From UBA12481 sp942493265 (GTDB taxonomy: Bacteria > Bacteroidota > Bacteroidia > Bacteroidales > UBA12481), in assembly GCA_942493265.1 (NCBI GenBank), contig OW818688.1:3658001-3722000 (forward strand): a stretch of DNA of 64,000 nucleotides. The letters run 5' to 3'. Position numbers and translations under genes: made by a program. The notes under the pieces were generated by a model. That model saw only the letters and a program-made list of their open reading frames with translations. It had not been told where the DNA came from and searched no databases. Shown piece by piece: positions 36,046 through 46,173 of the stretch (position 1 is its first letter; each line of letters begins with the position of its first letter).

Positions 36046-37469
36046 TCAACTGATTTCTGTCGGGCCAGATATTGTGTGAAAAATGGCTTTACCTGATCCA
36101 CGGAAATATTCTTGGCAATAATACGTCGCTCACTATCAAGGATATACATGATTGGGGTGGAAAATGCCTGATATTTGTCAATCATGAATTTTATCCTGAC
36201 AGGAGAATAGACATTTATCCAGCTGAGCTGGTTTTCGGAAATGAATGTTAGCCATAATTGCTTATCCAATCGGGTGTTCAGGGCAACAATCTCAATCCCC
36301 AACTTTTTAAGATCCTCATATTGACTGTATAATTTTGGTGTGGATTCTTTACAGAACCCGCAATCCGGACTCCAGAAATAGAGGATGAGGTATTTAGATT
36401 TTATTTCGTTGAGCTCAACAGGCTGCTCCTCAGTGTTTACCAATCCATCCAATGCCGGAGCAACCTTACCCAGAAGCAACGGCTTTAATTCTTTAACCCG
36501 GGCGTTAATGCCCCGGAGATTTGCCGAGTCAATCCATGGTGTTTGTCCGGTAAGATAATAGTTTTCAGCTATATACACATATACTGCATCAGTTCCCATT
36601 ATCTCAGGATCGGTATACAGGTTAAAAATGTACTGTACAACAAACTGATACATGTTTATTGCCGGTTTTGAAAGTTCAATGATCTTTCTGGCATCGCTGA
36701 TTATGGTATCCGGTACGGGCGGAACTACCTGCTTAAAGTACTGATCCAGCTTATTTTCAATTAATGGAGTTCGCAAAAGCCCTTCATCTGTAAAATCGAT
36801 ATTGTCAAAAAAGTGTGCTCTGACGAATTGGTATTGCCTGAGCTGGCCCTCCTGAGTATTAGCTTTGAGGAATGAATCCGGAACTTGTGCCGGTTTGAGA
36901 CCTCTGATGAAATTTCCAGCCAAAGTTCCTGCCAGGTCATTGATTGCCGAATCCCATATCTGGTTTACCGACACCTGTATCTGATGTAATTCCTTATTTA
37001 ACAATTGAATGCTGTCGGGCGAAAGATTGCCTTTTTTTAAACGGGACTGAATGGCACTACCGCTGGATCTTTTTAGTGCATATTGTTGCTGCCACTCATG
37101 AAAACGCGAATTTTCGGCAGATCCGTTGAATCTAAGATTATCGGTCAGAGCTGAAATCTTGGTACTTATGCCGAAAACCTGGTCTTTATCCAGGAAGAAT
37201 TCAACGAATTTTTTATCCGGAAAAACCAATTGGTACATCCCGGCCGGCATCGGCTCACCGGATTCGAAAACGGCGGAACCCCTGTTATCGGTTTTTATGG
37301 TATCATCAGTATAAAATTTCATGCCAAGTCGATGAGATAGAATGACTTCCTTCTCCGGCAAATCCGGAACACTGAGGGTAAGGCGTAAACCCTGACCAAT
37401 CAGAGAAATCGGTAAAGCGCAGATAATTAATGAAATAAAGTAGGTTAAGCGTAATGACTTCATGCTCAT
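36042..37469 (-). CDS. Thioredoxin-like thiol:disulfide protein with DUF5106/DUF4369-type N-terminus
   Basis: A 475-residue exported protein. A signal peptide (about 3-26, ending SLIGQG) is followed by a DUF4369-like beta domain (about 28-110), a helical DUF5106-like region (about 120-330), and a TlpA/ResA-type thioredoxin domain (about 335-470) with active site C370-G-F-C373 in WSPDCGFCKES and a cis-proline in STPIMY. It probably reduces or isomerises periplasmic disulfides. I chose ATG 37469 (37463 also possible) rather than the in-frame TTG at 37481, since a perfect -7 element TATCTTTG overlaps that site. Confidence 0.8.
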   Translation of the reverse strand: MSMKSLRLTYFISLIICALPISLIGQGLRLTLSVPDLPEKEVILSHRLGMKFYTDDTIKTDNRGSAVFESGEPMPAGMYQLVFPDKKFVEFFLDKDQVFGISTKISALTDNLRFNGSAENSRFHEWQQQYALKRSSGSAIQSRLKKGNLSPDSIQLLNKELHQIQVSVNQIWDSAINDLAGTLAGNFIRGLKPAQVPDSFLKANTQEGQLRQYQFVRAHFFDNIDFTDEGLLRTPLIENKLDQYFKQVVPPVPDTIISDARKIIELSKPAINMYQFVVQYIFNLYTDPEIMGTDAVYVYIAENYYLTGQTPWIDSANLRGINARVKELKPLLLGKVAPALDGLVNTEEQPVELNEIKSKYLILYFWSPDCGFCKESTPKLYSQYEDLKKLGIEIVALNTRLDKQLWLTFISENQLSWINVYSPVRIKFMIDKYQAFSTPIMYILDSERRIIAKNISVDQVKPFFTQYLARQKSVD

Positions 37470-37478
37470 TTTTTCCCG

Positions 37479-37507
37479 CAAAGATAGGCAGACATTAACT
37501 ACATTTG
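37479..37507. promoter_or_regulatory. Divergent -7 elements for the thioredoxin-like and GT2 genes
   Basis: The minus strand reads TATCTTTG at 37486-37479, about 10 bases from the ATG of the thioredoxin-like gene. The plus strand reads TACATTTG at 37500-37507, about 17 bases before the GT2 ATG. Both are perfect TAnnTTTG; neither has a good -33. Confidence 0.55.
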
Positions 37508-37523
37508 ACGAAACGAATACTTT

Positions 37524-38417
37524 ATGCTGTCGGTACTGATCCCTGTTAAAGACTGGAATCCTGTCGGCCTGATTGAATCACTGGCTGCCCAACTTGTCCG
37601 ATGCGGACATCCATATGAGATATTGGTGAGCGATGATAGTCCATCACCGGAATCCATGAAAATTTCACGAGCGGTAAGCGAGATACCCAATGTGGTTTAT
37701 TATTGCCGGGAACAGCCACTCGGACGCAGTTCCAACCGCAATTTTCTGGGGGCGCAGGCAAAATATGAATATTTGCTTTTTATCGACGGGGATGCCGGTA
37801 TGGCAGACGATAATTTTATCCGGAATTATTTGCTGCTCCTGAACCCTGATACGGTTTTATGCGGTGGAACACTTTACAGTGAACAGCCGCCTGAGAACCC
37901 TGAATTTATGCTGAGATGGAAATATGGCATTTGCCGGGAGCAATCGGAGGCATTAAAAAGACAGCAACGTCCGTGGAAATCATTTACCACATTCAATTTC
38001 CTCATTCCTGCAGCGATTTTCAGAAGTGTACTGTTTGATGAATTTATCAAGGGTTATGGTCATGAAGACACCATTTTCGGCATTCACCTTCAGCAAAAGG
38101 AAGTTAAAATCATACACCTGAACAACGGACTTATTCACCTGGGACTGGAACCGTCGCAAGCTTATTTAGGTAAAATCAGGGAATCCGGATCAAATCTGCG
38201 CCGGCTTTATATCCGAAACATGCTTCCTCCTCAATCCATTGGTGATATCAGTCTGCTTGCAACATGGATCAAACTTAAAAAAATCCACCTCGACCTGCTT
38301 GCAGCTGCCTGGTTCAGATTTCGCAGAAAAAGCCTCGAAAGAAGGTTGTGCGGTCCGAATCCTTCCATGTTACTCCTTGATCTGTACAAACTTGGGGCAT
38401 TCAGTCACATTGGCTGA
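37524..38417 (+). CDS. Glycosyltransferase family 2
   Basis: A 297-residue cytoplasmic enzyme with a GT-A fold. The N-terminal SVLIPVKDWNPVGLI and the metal-binding D88-G-D90 (FIDGDAG) are clear, as is a GYGHEDTIFG acceptor-side motif near residue 180. A basic C-terminal helix could bind the membrane. It transfers a sugar from a nucleotide sugar; donor and acceptor are unknown. It stands alone between a divergent thioredoxin-like gene and argS, not in a polysaccharide cluster. Confidence 0.85.
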   Translation: MLSVLIPVKDWNPVGLIESLAAQLVRCGHPYEILVSDDSPSPESMKISRAVSEIPNVVYYCREQPLGRSSNRNFLGAQAKYEYLLFIDGDAGMADDNFIRNYLLLLNPDTVLCGGTLYSEQPPENPEFMLRWKYGICREQSEALKRQQRPWKSFTTFNFLIPAAIFRSVLFDEFIKGYGHEDTIFGIHLQQKEVKIIHLNNGLIHLGLEPSQAYLGKIRESGSNLRRLYIRNMLPPQSIGDISLLATWIKLKKIHLDLLAAAWFRFRRKSLERRLCGPNPSMLLLDLYKLGAFSHIG

Positions 38418-38424
38418 TCTTTAT

Positions 38425-38432
38425 TATCTTTG
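38425..38432 (+). promoter_or_regulatory. -7 element of argS
   Basis: TATCTTTG is a perfect TAnnTTTG, 17 bases before the argS ATG at 38449 and just after the GT2 stop. Confidence 0.5.
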
Positions 38433-38448
38433 CGGCTCTTAAAATGAA

Positions 38449-40248
38449 ATGATGGAGCGTATTGAAAATCGTATTGCCCGTGTTACCGTTTTGGCAATCC
38501 GGGAGTTGTATCACAGTGAGGAGAAACCGGAGAATATCCAGGTACAAAGCACACGTAAAGATCAGAAAGGTGATTATACAGTTGTAACCTTTCCCCTGAC
38601 CAGGATTTCACATAAAAAGCCGGAAGAAACCGGCGCCGAAATTGGAGGTTTTCTTAAAGCCCATCTTCCAGAAATATCAGAATTTGAAGTTATTAAAGGA
38701 TTTTTAAACCTGATTCTTTCCGATCAGTTCTGGGCTGGTTTTTTCAAGGATATTTCAGGCAACCTGACGTATGGTCACAAGGTCGTCGCCAGTGAATCTC
38801 CGGTTGTTGTGGTTGAATATTCATCGCCTAATACCAACAAGCCCCTGCATCTTGGTCATATCCGGAATAACCTTCTCGGATTTGCTGTTTCACAGATCAT
38901 TTCAGCATCCGGAAATCAGGTAAAAATGGTTAACCTGGTAAATGACAGGGGTATACATATCTGTAAATCCATGCTGGCGTGGCAAAAATGGGGTAATGGC
39001 GCCACCCCGGAATCATCCGGATTAAAGGGCGACAAGCTCGTTGGTGAATACTATATACGATTCGATAAAGAATATAAAATTGAGATACAGGACCTGATTT
39101 CCAAAGGGTTCACTGAGGATCAGGCAAAAGCTGATGCCCCCATTATCAGGGAGGCACAGGATATGTTGCTGCGATGGGAGAAAAGTGACCCCGAAACCAT
39201 TGAATTATGGTCGAGGATGAATGGCTGGGTTTATGAAGGGTTTGATAAAACCTATAAAAAGCTCGGAGTATCATTTGACAAATTCTACCATGAATCGGAG
39301 ACCTATAAACTTGGAAAAGACTTGGTTACCGGCGGATTGGATAGCGGGGTGTTGTTCAGGAAAGAGGATGGATCTGTTTGGGCCGACCTCACCGGCGACG
39401 GCCTGGACCAGAAACTTTTGCTAAGATCCGATGGTACCAGTGTATATATGACCCAGGATCTGGGAACTGCTCACCAGCGTTTTGAAGAATTTCATTTCGA
39501 CAGGCATATATATGTTGTTGGTAATGAGCAGGATTATCACTTTAAGGTATTGAAACTTGTTTTAAAAAAGCTGGGTTTCGACTGGTCTGACAGGCTCTAT
39601 CATCTCTCATACGGTATGGTGGAACTTCCGCACGGACGTATGAAATCCAGAGAAGGAACGGTTGTGGATGCCGATGATCTGGTTCAGGAAATGATTGATA
39701 CCGCGCGAAAAGTTTCTGCTGAGCTGGGCAAACTGGAGGATTTTCCTGAAGATGAAAAGGAAATGGTGAATTACAGGATTGCCTTAGGTGCGCTGAAATA
39801 TTATATACTGAAGGTTGATCCGCAGAAAACCATGATGTTCAATCCGGAGGAATCAATTGATTTCAATGGAAATACCGGTCCGTTTATTCAGTATACCTGT
39901 GTCAGGATCCGCTCGGTTGAACGGAAAGCCTCTGAGCTGGACATCCTGTCGGGCCGTGAATTGGTTACTGCACTTGAACTGGATCCGAGAGAATGCACTC
40001 TGCTGAAAAGGATTTATCAGTATCCGGATATTCTGGAAGAAGCCGGCCGCACTTTATCCCCGGCGCTGGTAGCCAACTATTTTTATGAATTAGTGAAGGA
40101 GTACAATCATTTTTATCAGGTTTGCCCGATTTTAAAAGAACCCGATGCCGAAAAACGAGATTTCAGATTAGCCCTTTCAAAGTTTATCGGAAATCATATT
40201 CAGGATGGCATGGGGTTGTTGGGAATCGAAATACCTGATCGGATGTAA
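38449..40248 (+). CDS. argS: Arginyl-tRNA synthetase
   Basis: A 599-residue class I synthetase charging tRNA-Arg. An N-terminal Arg-tRNA recognition domain is followed by the HIGH-type motif HLGH in NTNKPLHLGHIRNN, the KMSK-region variant MKSREGT, and the C-terminal DALR anticodon-binding domain. Length and motifs are normal. Two Met codons begin the frame. ffh follows after 17 bases. Confidence 0.96.
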   Translation: MMERIENRIARVTVLAIRELYHSEEKPENIQVQSTRKDQKGDYTVVTFPLTRISHKKPEETGAEIGGFLKAHLPEISEFEVIKGFLNLILSDQFWAGFFKDISGNLTYGHKVVASESPVVVVEYSSPNTNKPLHLGHIRNNLLGFAVSQIISASGNQVKMVNLVNDRGIHICKSMLAWQKWGNGATPESSGLKGDKLVGEYYIRFDKEYKIEIQDLISKGFTEDQAKADAPIIREAQDMLLRWEKSDPETIELWSRMNGWVYEGFDKTYKKLGVSFDKFYHESETYKLGKDLVTGGLDSGVLFRKEDGSVWADLTGDGLDQKLLLRSDGTSVYMTQDLGTAHQRFEEFHFDRHIYVVGNEQDYHFKVLKLVLKKLGFDWSDRLYHLSYGMVELPHGRMKSREGTVVDADDLVQEMIDTARKVSAELGKLEDFPEDEKEMVNYRIALGALKYYILKVDPQKTMMFNPEESIDFNGNTGPFIQYTCVRIRSVERKASELDILSGRELVTALELDPRECTLLKRIYQYPDILEEAGRTLSPALVANYFYELVKEYNHFYQVCPILKEPDAEKRDFRLALSKFIGNHIQDGMGLLGIEIPDRM

Positions 40249-40265
40249 AATATATGTAATTAATT

Positions 40266-41600
40266 ATGTTTGAGAATCTTAGCGAACGATTAGAACGGTC
40301 TTTTAAATTACTTAAAGGCCAGGGCAGAATTACTGAAATCAATGTGGCGGAAACCCTGAAAGAGGTTCGCAGGGCTCTTCTGGATGCCGACGTGAATTTT
40401 AAAATCGCAAAGGATTTTACAACCACGGTAAGGGATAAAGCATTAGGCCAGAACGTATTGTCGGCAGTGAAGCCATCGGAAATGATGGTTAAAATTGTAC
40501 ACGACGAGCTGGTTGAGCTGATGGGAGGCTCGAAAACCGACCTTAACCTGAAAGGCAATCCAACGGTCATCCTGATTGCGGGTTTACAGGGCTCCGGTAA
40601 AACTACTTTCAGCGGAAAGCTGGGTAATTTTCTGAAAACGAAAAAAGGCAGGCAGCCGCTTCTGGTTGCCGGCGACGTATACCGGCCAGCTGCAATCGAG
40701 CAATTGAAAATCATTGGAGAGCAGGCCGGAATACCGGTGTATACAGAAGAAGGAGTAATGGATCCTGTTACATTGGCAAAAAATGGTATCCGTCATGCCC
40801 GTCAGCATGGATACGATCTGGTGATCATTGATACCGCCGGTCGTCTGGCAGTGGATGAAATGATGATGAAAGAGATCACCGCCATAAAAGCTGCGGTTGA
40901 TCCCGAAGAGATCCTGTTTGTTGTGGACTCCATGACCGGTCAGGATGCGGTGAATACGGCAAGGGAATTCAACGACAGGCTGAACTTTGACGGAGTTGTG
41001 CTTACCAAACTCGATGGTGATACCCGCGGTGGAGCAGCCTTATCGATACGTTCGGTAGTGAATAAGCCGATAAAATTTGTCGGTACTGGTGAAAAACTGG
41101 ATGCCCTGGATATTTTCTATCCTGAGCGTATGGCCGACAGGATATTGGGTATGGGTGATATCGTTACGCTGGTTGAAAAGGCGCAGGAACAGTTCGACTC
41201 CGAAGAGGCGGTGAGGATGCAGCGCAAACTGGCTAAAGACACCTTTAATTTCGATGACTTCCTGAAACAGATTCAGCAGGTCAAAAAAATGGGGAACATC
41301 AAGGAACTCGCGAGTATGATACCCGGAATGGGAAAAGCCATCAAGGATCTTGACATGGATGACGATTCATTCAAGAGCATCGAAGCCATTATTCATTCGA
41401 TGACTCCGGGCGAACGACAGGATCCGTCGTTGTTGAACGGCAGTCGCAGAAAGCGCGTGGCAGCCGGAAGTGGAACAACTGTTCAGGCTGTGAATCAATT
41501 GCTTAAGCAATTTGATGAAACCCGTAAAATGATGAAGATGGTTGCCACAGGTAAAAACATGGGCAGAATGATGGGGAATAATCCGTTAGGAAGAAGATAA
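40266..41600 (+). CDS. ffh: Signal recognition particle protein Ffh
   Basis: A 444-residue SRP54 GTPase. The N domain comes first, then the G domain with P-loop GLQGSGKTT, DTAGR and TKLDGD, then a methionine-rich M domain (SMIPGMGKAI... MTPGE... DETRKMMKMV) binding 4.5S RNA and signal sequences. It directs membrane proteins to SecYEG. The length is normal. It lies 17 bases after argS and 10 bases before folD. Confidence 0.97.
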   Translation: MFENLSERLERSFKLLKGQGRITEINVAETLKEVRRALLDADVNFKIAKDFTTTVRDKALGQNVLSAVKPSEMMVKIVHDELVELMGGSKTDLNLKGNPTVILIAGLQGSGKTTFSGKLGNFLKTKKGRQPLLVAGDVYRPAAIEQLKIIGEQAGIPVYTEEGVMDPVTLAKNGIRHARQHGYDLVIIDTAGRLAVDEMMMKEITAIKAAVDPEEILFVVDSMTGQDAVNTAREFNDRLNFDGVVLTKLDGDTRGGAALSIRSVVNKPIKFVGTGEKLDALDIFYPERMADRILGMGDIVTLVEKAQEQFDSEEAVRMQRKLAKDTFNFDDFLKQIQQVKKMGNIKELASMIPGMGKAIKDLDMDDDSFKSIEAIIHSMTPGERQDPSLLNGSRRKRVAAGSGTTVQAVNQLLKQFDETRKMMKMVATGKNMGRMMGNNPLGRR

Positions 41601-41610
41601 TCGTACAAGC

Positions 41611-42489
41611 ATGAATATAATTGACGGCAAACTGGTTTCCGCTGAACTCAAGCTGCGTATCCGGGATGAAGTTATCCGCAGGAACTCACTGGGTTTGAAG
41701 CAGCCTCATCTGGCGGCTATTCTGGTTGGAAATGATGGTGGCAGTGAGACTTATGTTGCCGCCAAGGTTAAGGATTGTGCGGAAGTGGGATTTCAATCCA
41801 CACTGATACGGTTTACAGAATCTGTGAGCGAATCCGAATTGCTTGCAGCAGTGCATCAGCTGAATGAGGACAAGTCGGTCGACGGATTCATCGTTCAGCT
41901 TCCGTTACCCCGGCATATTGATGAAAATCAAATCATTGAAGCGATTGATCCGACAAAGGACGTTGATGGATTTCATCCGGTAAATATTGGGAAAATGGCC
42001 CTCGGACTGTCGGCTTTTCTGCCGGCTACTCCATCAGGAATTCTGCAACTGATTGAATATTATAATATTGAAACATCGGGGAAGCACTGCGTCATAATTG
42101 GCCGGAGTAATATCGTAGGCACTCCCTTATCCATTTTATTATCAAGGAAATCCAATCCCGGCAACTGCACCGTTACGTTGTGTCACAGCAGTACCAAAGG
42201 GTTAAAGGAATTATGCCTGCAGGCCGATATCATCGTGGCCGCTCTTGGTAGACCGGGTTTTCTGACCGGTGATATGGTAAAATCCGGCGCAGTGGTTATT
42301 GATGTGGGAACTACCCGCATACCCTCAGCAACTACCAAATCGGGTTTTAAATTATCCGGGGATGTGAATTTTGCAGAAGTTTCACCCAAGTGCTCTTATA
42401 TCACCCCAGTTCCTGGAGGGGTGGGGCCGATGACCCGTATTGTATTACTACAGAATACATTAAAGGCAGCCGGTGATAAAAAGCTTTAG
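41611..42489 (+). CDS. folD: Methylenetetrahydrofolate dehydrogenase/cyclohydrolase
   Basis: A 292-residue bifunctional enzyme interconverting 5,10-methylene-THF and 10-formyl-THF. Y48 and K52 lie in the YVAAK catalytic motif, VDGFIVQLPLP follows, and the nucleotide site is VIGRSNIVGTP. PVPGGVGPMT lies at the C-terminus. Full length. Its last 17 bases overlap the next gene, so the two are probably translated from one message. Confidence 0.96.
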   Translation: MNIIDGKLVSAELKLRIRDEVIRRNSLGLKQPHLAAILVGNDGGSETYVAAKVKDCAEVGFQSTLIRFTESVSESELLAAVHQLNEDKSVDGFIVQLPLPRHIDENQIIEAIDPTKDVDGFHPVNIGKMALGLSAFLPATPSGILQLIEYYNIETSGKHCVIIGRSNIVGTPLSILLSRKSNPGNCTVTLCHSSTKGLKELCLQADIIVAALGRPGFLTGDMVKSGAVVIDVGTTRIPSATTKSGFKLSGDVNFAEVSPKCSYITPVPGGVGPMTRIVLLQNTLKAAGDKKL

Positions 42490-44437
42490 GCATATTTGCC
42501 TGTTCGGTCTTCTTGGCCTGTTGGCCATACCTGCATTCAGTCAGGTTGTCATTCAGGGCGATTCCGCCCTGATCTCAATTGATGAGGTTACCATTATGGC
42601 TGTCCGCATCCCGGAAAATGCCCGGCAATTTACCCGCATAGTAAAAATTATCTCACGAAAGGAAATTGAATCTTCACCGGCGAGGGATCTGGCAGAACTT
42701 CTCGAATATCTGCCTGATCTGGATGTCAGACAGCGTGGACCAGCCGGAATACAGGCCGACATCAGCCTGAGGGGTGGCACATTCGACCAATTTGCTATTC
42801 TGATAAACGGTATTAATTTCAGCGATCCGCAAACAGGTCATTTTCAGATGGATATACCAATACCCCTGAGCATGATCCAACGCATTGAGGTTTTATCGGG
42901 ATCTGATGTGAAATCAATGGGATCCAATGCTTTTACCGGTGCGATAAATATCGTTACTGTAGCTCCGGAGGAAAAGAATGCCCGTGCAAGGCTGTCCGGC
43001 GGACAATTCGGCCTCCTGGAGGCTGGCATTGATGCGGGTAGCCGATTCCGAAACTGGTGGCTTCAATCGGGTGTGTCAGGCCAGAAATCCAATGGTTATC
43101 GCGAGAATACTGATTTTAAAAAGCTTAACGGTTTTCTGCAAACAGGATATAGCCGCAATAAAGTTAGTTTGTCGTTGATGGCCGGGGGATTGAAAAAAGC
43201 ATTTGGTGCCAATAGTTTTTATACCCCGAAATACCCGAATCAATCTGAGAGGACCGGTACCAGTTTTACTGCCTTTCAAATGGAATATAGGGGGAGAGTA
43301 AATATTAAACAATCAATATTTTACAGACTTCATTCCGATGAGTTTTCGCTATTCCGCACCGATCCTCCCGCCTGGTACAAGTCGCCGAATTACCATCAAA
43401 CGCAAACTGCCGGCAGTAAATCGGATGTCTGGCTCAATACAGCGTTAGGAAAAACTGCCCTGGGTTTCGAATACCGGCATGAATTGATCCGGAGCACAGT
43501 GCTCGGAGAACCATCTGAGGTTAGCTGGCCGATTCCCGGAATATCCGGCATTGAATACACCCGTTCCGGATCACGTGATCATTTCAGTTTATCGGCTGAG
43601 CAACAGGTAATAACCGGACCGGTGAAATGGAATGGGGGAGTGGTTTTGCATGAAGTGAGGTCGGTAAAGAACTATTTTCAGGTTTATCCCGGTCTGGATA
43701 TCAGCTATACCGCAACCGGCAACCTGAGAACCTTCCTCTCGTTTAACCGGGCCTTCAGATTGCCTACATTCACCGAACTCTATTATCAATCACCTACCAA
43801 TCAGGGGAATGCAGGGTTGCTGCCCGAAACAGCCTGGCATACCGAAACTGGCGCTGAATTCCGATTGGGCGGAGTTACTGCAAAACTGATCGGCTTTTAT
43901 CGATATGCTTCACAATCAATTGATTGGGTAAGAGCTAACAGCGAAACTATCTGGCATACTGAAAACCTGGGTCAGATCAGGACTTACGGTATGGAAACAG
44001 GAATTTCATTCTCGCCGGTCAAACAGGCGGGCTTAATGAAAGTGCTTGATCATCTGGATCTGGGGTACCGGTACTATTTTCAACGTCATAATGTTGATTC
44101 CTATCATTCTCAATACGTTCTGGATTATCTCAAATGGAAATTGACCGGCGGAATGACTTTGAAAGCCGGGAATTCTTTCCGCCTTGCCGCAAATCTTGTA
44201 TGGCAGGAAAGAAATGGTTCCTACACTTCATACGATGCTGCTCAGAACATGACAGAGGTTGATTACAAGCCCTTTATGGTCATCGACATCAAGCTCTCAT
44301 ACCGGTATAAAACGGTGAGCCTGATCGCTGAATGCACCAATATCCTGAATCAGGAATACTTCGATCTCGGAAGTGTACCTCAACCGGGTGCATGGTTTAA
44401 AGCGGGTGTCGAGATCAATTTCGTGCGAAAGCAATAG
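42473..44437 (+). CDS. TonB-dependent receptor, substrate unknown
   Basis: A 654-residue outer-membrane receptor starting at GTG inside the end of folD. A signal peptide (about 1-23, ending PAFSQ) precedes a plug domain (about 35-160: DVRQRGPAGIQADISLRGG, LINGINFSDPQTGH, MGSNAFTGAINIVT) and a barrel ending AGVEINFVRK. It imports a ligand using TonB energy. Nothing nearby (folD, ggt) fixes the ligand, there is no riboswitch before it, and it is not a SusC (too short, no carboxypeptidase-like domain). Confidence 0.88.
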   Translation: MIKSFRHICLFGLLGLLAIPAFSQVVIQGDSALISIDEVTIMAVRIPENARQFTRIVKIISRKEIESSPARDLAELLEYLPDLDVRQRGPAGIQADISLRGGTFDQFAILINGINFSDPQTGHFQMDIPIPLSMIQRIEVLSGSDVKSMGSNAFTGAINIVTVAPEEKNARARLSGGQFGLLEAGIDAGSRFRNWWLQSGVSGQKSNGYRENTDFKKLNGFLQTGYSRNKVSLSLMAGGLKKAFGANSFYTPKYPNQSERTGTSFTAFQMEYRGRVNIKQSIFYRLHSDEFSLFRTDPPAWYKSPNYHQTQTAGSKSDVWLNTALGKTALGFEYRHELIRSTVLGEPSEVSWPIPGISGIEYTRSGSRDHFSLSAEQQVITGPVKWNGGVVLHEVRSVKNYFQVYPGLDISYTATGNLRTFLSFNRAFRLPTFTELYYQSPTNQGNAGLLPETAWHTETGAEFRLGGVTAKLIGFYRYASQSIDWVRANSETIWHTENLGQIRTYGMETGISFSPVKQAGLMKVLDHLDLGYRYYFQRHNVDSYHSQYVLDYLKWKLTGGMTLKAGNSFRLAANLVWQERNGSYTSYDAAQNMTEVDYKPFMVIDIKLSYRYKTVSLIAECTNILNQEYFDLGSVPQPGAWFKAGVEINFVRKQ

Positions 44438-44470
44438 GAAATTTGTACTTTTAGTGCAAATCATAAATCT

Positions 44471-46171
44471 ATGAAGGGATATTCAATGAGGCAGGTTTCA
44501 TTAGGCCTGCTGGGTTTATTACTCCTTAATTCGTGCAATCCGCAACCTCAGAGTGGTATCGGTCCGACTGGAAAACAGGGAATGGTGGTCACTGCGCATC
44601 CCGAAGCATCCAATATTGGCCTGTCAATACTCCGAAATGGCGGTAATGCCATGGATGCCGCTGTCGCTGTGGAATTTGCCCTCGCCGTGTGTTATCCGGC
44701 TGCCGGAAACATCGCCGGCGGAGGATTCTGGGTGGTCAGAACATCAACAGACAAAGTTTTTACTTTGGATTATCGCGAGAAGGCACCTATGGCGGCATCC
44801 AGGGATATGTATCTCGGTCCCGACGGGGAAGTCGTTGCAGGGTTGAGTACTCAAACAATCCTGGCATCAGGGGTTCCAGGGACTGTTGACGGCATGGTGA
44901 AAGCCCATGAAAAATTCGGATCACTTTCATGGAGTTCAGTTGTTCAGCCGGCGGTTGATCTGGCCAGAAATGGCTTTCGGATTACCAAAGCCCAGGCTGC
45001 AAGCCTTAACGGGATTCGAAAAACCCTTTTGGAACGAAATAGCTGGAAACCGGTATTTGTGCATGATTCAGTATGGAAGGAGGGGGATTTGCTGATCCAG
45101 ACCGATCTGGCCAATACCCTGCAGCGGATACTGGAATCAAAAAGGGAAGGTTTTTATTCCGGCTTAACGGCGGAATACATTGTTGCCCAGATGACAGCAT
45201 CCGGCGGATTGATCACCGGTCAGGACCTGCAAAACTATCGTTCGGAATGGAGGGCTCCCATTTCAGGAACCTATCGGAATTATACGTTTTATTCCATGGC
45301 ACCGCCCTCGAGCGGCGGAGTTGCCCTGGCGCAGCTCCTGGGGATTATTTCTAAATGGGATATGACCATTTCAGGTCACAATACGGTGGAATCCATTCAC
45401 CTGATTGCAGAGGCAGAGAAAAGGGTTTATGCTGATCGTGCTGAATATTTGGGTGATCCATCATTTGTCAAGGTACCCGTTGAAGAGCTTACCAATGCTT
45501 CATACCTTTATAACCGGGCTACAGAAATCAACCCCAACAAAGCAACTCCTTCAGATTCAGTTTTTGCCGGAAAAGCAGGCACACCGGAAAGCCTCGAAAC
45601 CACCCACTATTCTGTTGCCGACCGCTGGGGAAATGCAGTAGCTGCAACCACCACATTAAATGGAGGTTATGGAAGCTGCATCGTGGTAAAGGGTGGGGGA
45701 TTCTTCCTGAATAATGAAATGGATGACTTCAGCTCCAAACCGGGATTTCCCAATGTATATGGTTTGATCGGCAATAAAGCCAATGCCATTGAGCCGGGAA
45801 AGCGGATGCTGAGCTGCATGACACCAACCCTGATAACCAAAAACGACAAAATGTTTATGGTGGTGGGCAGTCCGGGTGGTTCAACTATTATTACCTCTGT
45901 TTTTCAAACGGTTATGAATGTTATCGATCATGGCATGACCATGCAGGAAGCTGTTACCGCCAAACGTTTTCATCACCAGTGGCAGCCGGATCTGATCCAA
46001 TATGAACCGGAAGCTATTGATACCATATCTGTAACTCGTTTGATCGGAATGGGGCATCATTTAAAAAGAATCGGCAAGGTAGGGCGCGTGGATGCAATCC
46101 TGTACTGGCCTGATGGTAAAATGGAGGGTGGAGCCGATCCCCGCGGCGATGACTCCGCAAAAGGATTTTAA
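44471..46171 (+). CDS. ggt: Gamma-glutamyltransferase, lipoprotein
   Basis: A 566-residue N-terminal nucleophile hydrolase that cleaves gamma-glutamyl bonds such as that of glutathione. Lipobox LNSC gives lipidated C22. The autoprocessing and catalytic threonine is T378 in ETTHYSV, at the junction of large and small subunits, and GGSTIITSV near 475 is the oxyanion region. It is probably exported to the periplasm or outer membrane. The TPR gene follows 2 bases after. Confidence 0.93.
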   Translation: MKGYSMRQVSLGLLGLLLLNSCNPQPQSGIGPTGKQGMVVTAHPEASNIGLSILRNGGNAMDAAVAVEFALAVCYPAAGNIAGGGFWVVRTSTDKVFTLDYREKAPMAASRDMYLGPDGEVVAGLSTQTILASGVPGTVDGMVKAHEKFGSLSWSSVVQPAVDLARNGFRITKAQAASLNGIRKTLLERNSWKPVFVHDSVWKEGDLLIQTDLANTLQRILESKREGFYSGLTAEYIVAQMTASGGLITGQDLQNYRSEWRAPISGTYRNYTFYSMAPPSSGGVALAQLLGIISKWDMTISGHNTVESIHLIAEAEKRVYADRAEYLGDPSFVKVPVEELTNASYLYNRATEINPNKATPSDSVFAGKAGTPESLETTHYSVADRWGNAVAATTTLNGGYGSCIVVKGGGFFLNNEMDDFSSKPGFPNVYGLIGNKANAIEPGKRMLSCMTPTLITKNDKMFMVVGSPGGSTIITSVFQTVMNVIDHGMTMQEAVTAKRFHHQWQPDLIQYEPEAIDTISVTRLIGMGHHLKRIGKVGRVDAILYWPDGKMEGGADPRGDDSAKGF

Positions 46172-46173
46172 CG

